Shown here: positions 38,617 to 46,584 of the stretch, one piece after another
Layout of the letters: the number at the start of each line of letters is the position of its first letter
Numbering within the stretch: position 1 is the stretch's first letter
Assembly (NCBI GenBank): GCA_003667245.1
Contig: RCNN01000281.1
Coordinates: 1 to 46,584, forward strand
Direction: 5' to 3'
Length of the DNA: 46,584 nt
DNA from: Heterostelium multicystogenum
Taxonomy: Eukaryota; Evosea; Eumycetozoa; Acytosteliales; Acytosteliaceae
Program-made: the position numbers and the translations under genes
Notes under the pieces: model-generated
Told to the model about the DNA's origin: nothing
Databases searched by the model: none
Seen by the model: only the letters and a program-made list of their open reading frames with translations

Positions 38617-40216
38617 TCAGGGATTCGACACGTATAATACAGAGCCACCTGAGCTTCTTATGGCTCGGTCACTGCTGTTGACTGTCCACTTATCGTCGAT
38701 GATTGAGTAGACTAGATTGTCATTTTCAACGCCACCTATAAAGTAGAGTTGATTGTCGTGATATAACATTGGGTATCTTTGAATCTTTCGCAGCGTGGGT
38801 GCTGAAAGTTTCACTGTTGTCTTGTCGGTGAGCGAGTATCTGTGGAATATCGAATTGTCATCGAGCATGTAGAGGTATTCTTTGTTGTCGAAGCAGAAAG
38901 CGATGTTGAACGATGTCGGAAGGTTTGACTCGAATACATCGATCTGATTGTCGGCTGGATTGTATGTTGTAATACTCTTGTAATACATACCATATTCTCC
39001 CCAACCTCCGACAACATACAGGATACTATTGAACATGAATGTGTATGAGAGTTGAATGCAGTACGGTAAATTAGCTACTGATTCGAACTGTTTGTTGAGA
39101 ACATCGAATCTATCGATACGATTTTGAAGCGCATCTTTAAAGAATCCTCCAACCAAATAGATATATCGGTGTCCGTCGTAGCAAGCCGATATATTCTTAC
39201 CGCCAGCCACTGTCGTAATTGGTTGAGGCTTCTGGTCCCAACACTTTTTAGATGCAGAGTATGTGTAGTAGCTTTGAGAATGTGACGATCCACCAAAGAC
39301 GTAGATGTCAGCTCCTACGTTGACAAGCGAGTAGAGCGTGTCTTGAATCGATTGTGGATTATCAATCATCAGCTTGTCTCTCAGTGGACTGGCTTCCATG
39401 TCGAGATATGGATTGATGTTAGAAATATCTTTACCGTAGTTTCCAATGGAGAATACCAAATGTTTCTCCTTGCGATCATCGTATTTGATCGATTTGAACG
39501 ATTTGATGAATGGTGCCTCTTTGGGGAGTACATTGACACTGACACAGTTGCGGAGTTGTCCTCTCAAAGAAGACATCAAGTCAAGATCAACTTTTATACT
39601 ATATAAGTTTGTCTGCTCAAGGCATTTTGAGCTATCAATTGATTCCAACAGCTCAGGCACCGTGAATTGTTTGGTGTCGGTGATAAGTGCTTTAGAACTA
39701 CTCATAAACTGGCTCATATCTTTCGACGATTGAAGTGTATTCAATATAGCTTCGGTTCGACTGCACAAGTCATTATTATATTCCTCTTCTAAATCATTGG
39801 AACTTATATCGGGATGTGTATTTTCTATTGTTTCCAGTGTTGTTGTTGTTGTTGCCGCGTCTAAAGAAGTGGTGGGAAAGGTTGTTGATCGTATGTATCT
39901 CCGAGAGTATCAAGCCTATTTGCTTTTCAGAGTTTTGTTGCTGCTCTACTAGTGGCTTCTTTAGGTTTTGCTCCTCGCTTGACAATATAAGATGCAATTT
40001 CTCAAAGTACGACACAATCTCTTTTTCCTTTTCCACGGCCATCCTGTAGGCCTCGCCATGGACATTGAGAGCACCCCAGAGATGTTTCATTCTTTCGCTA
40101 TAATCTACAGACTCCATGATTTCATGACCAAAATGATCATTCCTTTTGCAATCATCACATATAGTGATGGAGCAAACTTTACAAATAATTAAACTAGATT
40201 TATTATGAATACACAT
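38617..40216 (-). CDS. B-box zinc finger and kelch-repeat protein, one frame break
   Basis: From ATG 40216 the protein begins with a B-box: C2, H4, C12xxC15, C20, C23, H28 and H31 in MCIHNKSSLIICKVCSITIC and onward. It continues with a coiled-coil-like region (YRMAVEKEKEIVSYFEKL). A Thr/Asn-rich linker leads into about 380 residues that include kelch repeats with the double-Gly hallmarks IYVFGGSS, YIYLVGGFF, ILYVVGGWG and LYFIGGVEN. The linker needs one frame change near 39865-39890, best explained by one extra C in a CCC run. After that the frame is open to the stop at 38617. Dictyostelids carry many such B-box/kelch or B-box/other repeat proteins of unknown role, likely adaptor or ubiquitin-ligase related. 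It converges on the METTL6-like gene. Confidence 0.8.
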
Positions 40217-40380
40217 CTTGTACTTTTGATGTATGAATAAATGATAAATCTAACATGTGTGGGGATTTAGCCCCACTCTATTTTTTGATTGATTGTTGAT
40301 CAAAAAAATTTGAATCTTTGAAATTAGATTTTTAAGTTTAAACTTTTTATGTATTGTATTACATTTTATTAATAAATAAT

Positions 40381-41245
40381 TTATTTGGATTTGATGAACT
40401 TGGCAAAAATGGATCTTCTCTTCTTCTTCTTTTCAGCTTGATCTTCCTTCTTTGTTTCTTCTGTCTTTTGTTCTTCTGACTTTGTTTCTTCTGGCTTTGT
40501 TTCTTCTGTCTTTGGTTCGTCTTTCTTTTCTTCTGGCTTTGTTTCTTCTTTCTTTTCTTCTTCTGGCTTGGCTTCTTCTTTCTTTTCTTCTGGCTTTGTT
40601 TCTTCTTTCTTTACTTCTTGCTCTGCTGGCTTGGTCTCTGGCTCTTGGTTGATGTTAAACAAAATGTTGTTGAGTTGCTCAATTGATTTTTTGGGTTGTC
40701 TCGACGTAGCTGGCAAAGAATGAGTTGATATCCTTGATTTGACCGACCTCATTGTACATATCTCTTTGAAGAATGAGTTGTGGTTGGGTTGGAATGATCT
40801 TCATCTTCAACCACTTGGTGAGGACCTTTTGGAGATGTGAGGCTACATCCTTTCCACCATCACCAAAACTGTAGCTGACAACGACAGCTGGCTTCTCCAA
40901 CCACTCAACATAGAGGTGGTCAATGGCATTCTTGAGAGCAGATGGGATGGAACCATTGTATTCTGGGGTGAAGAAAATGTAGGCATCGAATGACTTGATC
41001 TTTTCAGCCCATTTTTCAGTTTCGGTCAATTGATATCCTTTTCCACCCAACATCATTGGTGGCATTCCATCGTAGGTTGGTAAATTCCATTCCTTCAAGT
41101 CGATCAACTCGAACTTGACAGATTCCAACTTTGAAAGACCGGAGGCATCGATATACCACTTGGCAATGGATTCACCCAATCTACTTGATCTTACAGATCC
41201 AACAATTAAAGCAATTGTTTTGGTTGTGTTATTTTCAGCTGACAT
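40381..41245 (-). CDS. NAD(P)H-dependent FMN reductase with Lys/Glu-rich C-terminal tail (one frame break)
   Basis: From ATG 41245 the first 188 residues form a flavodoxin-like NADPH-dependent FMN reductase. The FMN phosphate loop is GSVRSSRLGESIA, and the signature TPEYNGSIPSALKNAIDHLY and the SFGDGGKDVA loop are present. Such enzymes reduce quinones, flavins or azo compounds with NAD(P)H. As written, the frame stops at 40679. One extra base in the T6 run at 40687-40692 (A6 on the coding strand) separates it from a well-formed open frame that reads KSIEQLNNILFNINQEPE. That frame then gives about 70 residues of repeated KEE/KPEE units and ends RRSIFAKFIKSK. Either one protein of about 286 residues with a highly charged tail is encoded, or two overlapping frames exist. 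I favour one gene. The core enzyme assignment is firm. Confidence 0.82.
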
Positions 41246-42006
41246 TTTATATTATTAAAAAATATTTAAAAAATATATATAATTATTATTATTATTAATT
41301 TTAGTTAGAATAAATATTTCTTTATCTATTATTTATTTATATATATTCTATTTTGATTTATTTCTGACTGATTATTCTTGGTCTCGGTTAAGCTATATAA
41401 CTATTGTAAATCAACTTTTTTTTTTTTTTTCTATTATTTTTTTTTTTTTTTTTTTTTTAAGTTATTCCAGAAGTGTGGGGTCATCACGAAATCAGAAAAA
41501 ATTTTAGTAAAAAAACAAAAAATAAAGCTTCTGATGATGAGTTTTTTAGATGTTTTGGAACCAAACACCAGAATGCATGATCTTAATCTGAATTCGTAAA
41601 TCATTTTATTTGAAAACCTTCTTGAATAGATCAATTCTTTTAAAAAGAATTATTGATCGATTTAAAATAAATACGAATGATCCATCATTGTTGTTAACAA
41701 AAACTAATTTGCTTTTGTTTCATATGATTCTTTTAACAACAACAATAATTTAATTAAATTACAAGGTTTTAAATGATAATAATAACTATTATGAATAACC
41801 AACTTTTTTTGATAAAATATTTTTGTTTATTTTTATATATAAGATGATCTGGTAACAATTAGATTAGATTAGATCTAAATAAGGAAATTGATCGGTTGGC
41901 TTACAATTTTAGACCAAGTTTTGTACTACAAACACACTTACCACACCCACTCATATTATTTTTCATTTTCATTGTACTCGTTCGTTTAAAGATGTTAACT
42001 GACTAA
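41246..42006. other. Divergent intergenic region with long poly(T) runs
   Basis: Shared upstream region of the FMN reductase (-) and the TrmO-like gene (+). Two long T-runs lie at about 41417-41430 and 41438-41458. Such runs are typical of dictyostelid promoters and also a common place for sequence error. No gene is seen. Confidence 0.6.
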
Positions 42007-43390
42007 ATGAGTCTTTTTCAGAAAATGAATACTAATAAAAATATTAGTAATATTTGTAAATTGTTATCAAAGTCTATAGACTCTTATAATCATAGATTTA
42101 GTAACAATGGCAATCTGAACCCATATTTAATTGCTTCAAAACTATATTATTGTCAAAGCAACTCTTCATACTTAAACACGCAATCAAAACCATCAACAAG
42201 GGCAACAACAGATGTTTCTGATACAACCACATCATTGCATTTGAATGATGACAGCAATAGTATTATAAATAGCAATCATCATCTTGATAGTAGCTGCCGC
42301 AGATTAGAAAGAGAATTAGATAAATCAAGATTATTGTTAGATTTGAAAAGAAAGAAGAAGAAGCAATTCACAGGAGATATTAATAACAATTTGAATTATA
42401 AACGAGAAGCCGAACATTTGGCATTGCAAAATGATAAGCAAGACACGATATCTTTTGATCCGATAGGATATGCTGAATCTACGTTCATCAATAAGAATGG
42501 TACTCCTCGTCAGGGAAGATTGGCACCCACCAGCACAGCCAGGATAAAGATACTATCAAGACATGCCGACTCATTATTAAAAGGCTTGTCCGATTTCAGT
42601 CATGTCTGGGTACTGTTTTGGTTCCACAACAATTACAAAAGGGAGACTAAGCAAACAGAGGATGAAGGTGGCCATCAACAAGATCAAACTCAAACTCAAA
42701 CTCACTCATCAAAAAAACCAAGCTACTACAATAAGAAAGACTATCTCTATTTGAAGGAAGGCAGATATCCGCCTGCACAGGTCATGGTTAGTCCTCCAAT
42801 GCTGAATGGCCGACGAATTGGTGTGTTTGCAAGTCGAACTCCACATAGACTCGTACCAATTGGTATGACCATGTGTAAGTTAGACAGAGTAGATTACGAT
42901 ACCATCTATTTGAGCGGTGTCGACATGATCGAAGGCACACCAATCGTCGATATCAAACCCTATATCCCCAAGTTCGACAGTGAACCCAATGCAACTGTAC
43001 CCGAGTGGGTCAACTCAAAGAGCGATATTAAAGAGATAGTATTCTCAGAGCAAGCAAACAATTGGTATTATCTATACTTTGCAGACAGTTGGACTCAAGT
43101 CACTGCATCTTCAGCCAAACGAACAGTCGGCATCTCCTTTATCTATCAATGAGAAGTTGGAAAAAGTTCAAGATCTCATCAAGCAGATTCTCTTAAATGA
43201 ACCAAGATCGATTTATAGGAAGCAGAAGTTGACTTATGAGAGTTGGGGATTTTTCATCGATACTCTAAACATCGAGTGTCGAGTCGATAAAATGGAGTTG
43301 CAACAGTGTTTTGATGTTGTAGATGCCGAAACATTCCAGTTGAGAAAGCAACAAGAATCAACCAAAGATAATTCACAAGTTATTGATTAA
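42007..43390 (+). CDS. trmO: tRNA N6-methyl-t6A37 methyltransferase, TrmO (UPF0066) family, one frame break
   Basis: TrmO adds a methyl group to t6A at position 37 of threonine tRNAs. The N-terminal 150 residues are Ser/Asn-rich and then strongly basic (KRKKKKQF). The catalytic beta-barrel follows, with DPIGYAESTF, GTPRQGRLAP, LKGLSDFSHVWVLFWFH, PPMLNGRRIGVFASRTPHRL, PIGMTMCKLDRV, LSGVDMIEGTPIVDIKPYIP and VPEWV. The C-terminal subdomain is in another frame, containing LLNEPRSIYRKQKL (compare the DPRS.YRR motif of the family) and GFFIDTLNIECR. A one-base change near 43060-43080, for example in the TTT at 43078-43080, joins them. The only plus-strand gene in the window with a break. The start could also be the internal ATG six codons downstream. 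Confidence 0.85.
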
Positions 43391-43462
43391 TAAATAAACA
43401 ATCATTAGATAGACCTCTAAATGATTAACCAAACAAACGTTTATTGGTATTCTTAAGATTTC

Positions 43463-44816
43463 TCATGATAGAATTAAAAATTTGTTACTCGCATTAATAT
43501 TGCTATCATTGTTATTACTGTTACGTTGTGATTTTGTACCTTGTTTGGGTACTTTAAATACTTGTCTGGTGTTAATATTAATACGTCTATTCTTCTCTTT
43601 CATCCAATGTTACATGCCAACGATATTCATCGTCTTTCTTTTGAGTCATCAAGTAGCCCCGCATCGAATGAATCTTCAACGATTCTGGCAACTCCATGAT
43701 AACAATAACGTGATCTTGCCACCCATAATAACAATATCACCACTTCTAATGAATAGTGGAATTGGTGGAATATCTCTCGTCTCTGCTCCCATCAGAAAAA
43801 CAGCTGTACTACCAAAACTTATAGAAATAATAGGCTTCTCCATTTCTTCTTCTGCGTCATCTAAGTGTCCACATAACCGAGTCTACGATAAAGTTAGTAC
43901 CTATTCGCTAAAGAAGATTGATTCTCAATCATCATACTTCACTATAAAAGTTAATGGTTGCTGCTTCGGGTACATATGGATCCATATTTCGTTTGCTTTT
44001 TGCAATATGCGTAACTAGTTCTTGTAAATCTACAATGCAATCTATCAGTACAGAGCAATTTGTTGTTTGATAGGAATGTTGGATCTACCTTACCTTGAGG
44101 AAAATCTTCGTAAAACTCTTCAGAGTAGATTCTTGGTGTCCACTGAAAACTGGTATCCAAGTGTCGCCCAAGCCAGTTTATCTAAAAAGTGTTCTATATG
44201 TAGGCAGCTCAACACCATTCTTATCCAGAGGTCTCTTTTTCTCTTCATTCTCTTTATTCTTGTTTTTCTCTGATTCGTTATCGTCACTTTCATCATGTAA
44301 TGACAGCTTTTTGCTTTAGTTGTTCGTGTAGGTCGACAAACTCTGCTTGTGCGTTGCTCCACAGCGATTTCACTTCGCCATAGAAGATGTTGAGGTTTGT
44401 GTTATTGGGTGGCTCGGCATACTTTTCCAAAGCGTCTTTTATCCACTTTCGTTGCTGTTTTACAGAGAATACCGATGGAATGAAATAGAATCCTGGGTAG
44501 TCTTTCAGACCGTAGACTTTCCAAGTCGAAGGATGTGCGTAATAAGGTGATTCTGACACAGTAGAGTAGTCAACCAAACCAGCAGAGTGGTCGATGATTC
44601 TCTCCTTGTTGGCCTCGGTATTTGCCTCAATGTTACGATAGTCCAACACAGACGAGTAGTCAATAGGAAGTCTCTTATGCTTAGGTATCGATCTACCATA
44701 TTCATTCTTTGTTGCTGTCTAAACATACGCTGCACCTTCATGTATTCCGAAGGTGGTTTCTGCTGCTTCTCGGTGGCGACACCACCCTTATTGACATCAT
44801 CCTCAGTCTTATACAT
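43463..44816 (-). CDS. alkbh1: ALKBH1-type Fe(II)/2-oxoglutarate nucleic-acid dioxygenase, multiply frame-broken
   Basis: ALKBH1 removes methyl groups from tRNA (m1A58) and oxidises m5C34, acting in cytosol and mitochondria. From ATG 44816, frame-following gives the N-terminal helix ([14 protein letters not shown]), the family hallmark [30 protein letters not shown] and [16 protein letters not shown]. Two normal introns follow (44093-44030, and one ending with a TACTAAC branch and CGTAG acceptor near 43900). The catalytic part has GHLDD (the HxD iron ligands), [33 protein letters not shown] (the distal histidine) and [11 protein letters not shown], which supplies the 2-oxoglutarate-binding arginines. 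An Asn/Ser-rich tail ends at 43463. About six one-base changes are needed, for example near 44685, 44184-44188, 44146-44149, 43716-43717 and in 43580-43650. Confidence 0.8.
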
Positions 44817-44927
44817 TCTCTATCTAAAAATGAACGACTTCACAATAAAACGGGAACAGATTGGGCGTCAAATGATGACTATAGGCAATTTCAAAAAATG
44901 TATGAATAATTCAAATTTATTTCTCAG

Positions 44928-45805
44928 CTATTTTGGTTCAAACTGTTTCGCCAACACTAATATCTCTTTTGGTACTCTAATACCAACCAATGGTCCTACT
45001 ATTGACAGCCAACTCAATAAAAAGTTATCAATTGTTGGTCGGTTATTTGAGGCCTGATTCATTGTCTTATCCGTCTTTATCATCATCTTCATTGTCGTCG
45101 TCGTTGTCATTGTGGTTGCTTTGTATCTAATACTTTGTTTCATTAGATTGGCTGTTTTCGCAAGGATGTAGTTGATAGAATGGTATACCAAGCAGAGGAT
45201 GATCCTAATGAATAATGCATAGATAAGTATCATATTGATATATCTATCTAATCTTGATCTTGTTTGAGTAGCTTACCACTTGGGATATCCAAGGAATAGA
45301 TGAAAGTTGTGATTTTTCATAGCTTGACAAAGGCAAGAGCTTCCAGATATTCTCCCAACTTATAAACGAAGAATCACTACTATATACATTCAAGTATAAT
45401 ACTGTACTTGATAGGCTGTACTAAATGCAACATGATATTCAAATTGAACGTATTTAGCATTAACTAGTTACTACTTTCAGGTTGTTGTGTTTTGTTTACT
45501 TGAATATCATCTTCTTCAATTATATCATCAAAGTTCTTAACACTATCAACCTCTACAGTGTTGTTACTACTATTACTACAATAAATAGATTATATCTATA
45601 TCTATTGGCTTTATACATTTTAAAACTAAACATCCATGGCTTCCAAGATCAGGTGCCTCCAACCAATACCAGTTGAAGGTAGAGTACCACTTGACTATGA
45701 TCATTGCTATTACTATGACCATAAGTGAAGCAGTATTGATTTGATAGATCGATCAATGTTTTCAGATTGTTGTTTAAACTGTTGCCATGTTAAGTTTGAG
45801 CCCAT
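44928..45805 (-). CDS. atg10: Autophagy E2-like enzyme ATG10, multiply frame-broken
   Basis: ATG10 transfers ATG12 to ATG5, a step needed for autophagosome formation. Starting at ATG 45805 (MGSNLTWQQFKQQSENIDRS), frame-following gives a Trp-rich strand region, an acidic linker (DSVKNFDDIIEEDD), an intron at 45474-45421, PIKYSIILECI and SSDSSFISWENIWKLLP, a second intron at 45276-45205, then DHPLLGIPFYQLHPCE. The HPC cysteine is the expected thioester-forming residue. The C-terminus FLLSWLSIVGPLVGIRVP matches the family-specific SWLSIVGP block. Breaks lie near 45660-45735, 45381-45386 (one missing T) and 45154-45157 (one missing A on the coding strand). It lies 111 bp upstream of alkbh1 on the same strand. 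The conserved end makes the family assignment strong, although no single open frame shows it. Confidence 0.82.
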
Positions 45806-45847
45806 TGTTTTGTTGCATCAATTCAGAAGTGTGAACCTATCTTGGGT

Positions 45848-45869
45848 ATCTAAATCATATGATTTAGAT
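45848..45869. repeat. Perfect 22-bp palindrome
   Basis: ATCTAAATCAT is followed directly by its reverse complement ATGATTTAGAT. It lies 43 bp upstream of the atg10 start codon and 100 bp from another inverted repeat, so it could be a dyad operator-like site or part of a small mobile-element remnant. Confidence 0.7.
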
Positions 45870-45970
45870 TTGTAAAATGATATTACTTTTTTCGTCTACA
45901 AGAAATAACTGTTAAATTGATTCTTTTAATTTTTTTGTTATTAGCTCATGAAAGATTTAAAGATTGCAAA

Positions 45971-45997
45971 CTTGGGTAAGTGCGATACTTACCCAAG
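45971..45997. other. Perfect 11-bp inverted repeat with 5-nt loop
   Basis: CTTGGGTAAGT (45971-45981) and ACTTACCCAAG (45987-45997) are exact reverse complements around the loop GCGAT. A shorter copy of the arm (TTGGGTATC) occurs at 45842, and TGGGTAAGAA recurs at 46015. It may form a transcribed hairpin or be a remnant of a short inverted-repeat element. Confidence 0.7.
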
Positions 45998-46490
45998 AAA
46001 GAAAAGTTATTGGATGGGTAAGAAATACTCTTGTTCCATGAAAAGAAAAGTCATTGGGATGTTGATTTCTATTGGTAACTGAAATAATATCCTTTCTCCA
46101 TGAGTTTGGTCTCGTGTGGAATTCCTTGGAGTTCGAGACTTATTTTCGAACAATACCAATCAAATCAAAACCAATCATAATCAATGAAATTCCCAACTAT
46201 AAATATTTTTACAACATACTATTATATACCAGAATCAAAAGACATATAGTATGATATATCTAGGAAAGATGCCAATCAGATCAACTTTTTTAATAAACCA
46301 CCCCTATGTTCCCTTCCAAAAATGAAAACTCCAATATTTGGCATGAATGTTTTAAAATTAAATGGACCAAAATAGTCCACACCTCTACTCCTGGGTGTAA
46401 AGTGCAACAGAACCCTCTAAACAATATAGTTTAAAGCCATTTTACATTTTTACAAATCTAAATACAAAAGAACATATAATATAAATAATT
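45998..46490. other. Intergenic region between atg10 and the last gene
   Basis: Contains a partial direct repeat (an AAAGAAAAGT-like word near 45997 and AAAAGAAAAGTCATT near 46039) and a spaced inverted repeat GTCTCG/CGAGAC (about 46111 and 46134). No coding frame is convincing. The part near 46300-46490 is probably the promoter of the following gene. Confidence 0.45.
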
Positions 46491-46584
46491 ATGAAACCTA
46501 TAAAAATACAAATAACTGGTGGAGCCAGTTCAGTTATCTATGTGATTGGAGTACTGTTTGTATTTGTGTCGGTTGCCATTGCTC
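46491..46584 (+). CDS. N-terminus of a membrane or secreted protein, cut by the window edge
   Basis: ATG at 46491 follows an AT-rich leader ending in A-rich sequence (AATAATT), as is usual for dictyostelid starts. The 31 visible residues begin MKPIKIQITGG and continue into a hydrophobic stretch (VIYVIGVLFVFVSVAIA) that extends to the edge. This fits a signal anchor or first transmembrane helix. No family can be named from this fragment. Confidence 0.5.
   Translation, partial: MKPIKIQITGGASSVIYVIGVLFVFVSVAIA

Noticed and set aside
40452..40652. A Leu/Phe-rich plus-strand open frame.
   Set aside because: It is the antisense shadow of the Lys/Glu repeat tail of the FMN reductase gene.
43058..43081. 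A 20-nt GT...AG segment at the trmO frame break, considered as a mini-intron.
   Set aside because: Removing it creates an immediate TGA and does not reach the frame of the conserved C-terminal part.
43482..44018. A 178-codon plus-strand open frame rich in Leu/Phe that could look like a membrane protein.
   Set aside because: It is the antisense of the alkbh1 3' half, whose minus-strand translation has clear family motifs.
1..46584. tRNA genes, rRNA and retrotransposon coding regions.
   Set aside because: I looked for B-box-like GGTTCGAATCC words and reverse-transcriptase or integrase motifs and found none convincing.

Overview
The window is nuclear DNA from a dictyostelid social amoeba. The evidence is short AT-rich introns (54-94 nt, one of 257 nt) with GTAAG/GTATG donors and TACTAAC/CTAAC-like branch sites, very AT-rich intergenic DNA with (AATC)n and (AAT)n tracts, Asn/Gln/Ser-rich protein stretches, and the gene content: myosin essential light chain, CARMIL, an atypical G-alpha, and B-box/kelch and LRR proteins. 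The coding regions are less AT-biased than I would expect for D. discoideum, so another dictyostelid group is likely; I cannot name the species.

Layout. 1-67: 5' end of a myosin essential light chain gene (-). 1.06-1.93 kb: a poorly preserved coding stretch (-) with RRM-like signatures. 2.45-4.67 kb: a CARMIL homolog (-) crossed by about ten single-base frame breaks. 4.7-13.6 kb: long AT-rich DNA with no confident gene, but with a hairpin and decayed-looking coding patches. 13.6-16.6 kb: a large nuclear-type protein (+) with two zinc-ribbon/winged-helix-like repeats and a PHD-like finger. 17.7-18.2 kb: mitochondrial ribosomal protein mL52 (+). 19.3-20.4 kb: a syntaxin (+). 20.6-22.1 kb: splicing factor Cwc2 (+), facing an LRR protein (-) at 22.2-24.7 kb. 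24.7-29.6 kb: AT-rich DNA. 29.6-31.0 kb: a G-alpha subunit with an unusual C-terminus (+). 31.7-37.1 kb: TARBP1/Trm3-like tRNA Gm18 methyltransferase (+, 8 exons). 37.4-38.5 kb: METTL6-type tRNA m3C methyltransferase (+). 38.6-40.2 kb: B-box/kelch protein (-). 40.4-41.2 kb: NAD(P)H-dependent FMN reductase with a Lys/Glu-rich tail (-). 42.0-43.4 kb: TrmO-type tRNA methyltransferase (+). 43.5-44.8 kb: ALKBH1 dioxygenase (-). 44.9-45.8 kb: ATG10 (-). 46.49 kb onward: start of a membrane protein (+).

Two themes stand out. First, four tRNA-modification enzymes (Gm18, m3C32, m6t6A37 writers and the ALKBH1 demethylase) lie within 13 kb. Second, every minus-strand gene carries frame breaks, mostly in short homopolymers, while seven of eight testable plus-strand genes are uninterrupted. 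Some minus-strand genes, notably atg10, alkbh1 and carmil, can only be seen by following the protein across frames. The frame breaks look more like local sequence error than old pseudogenes, because protein-level conservation survives across all of them, but only resequencing or RNA reads can settle this.
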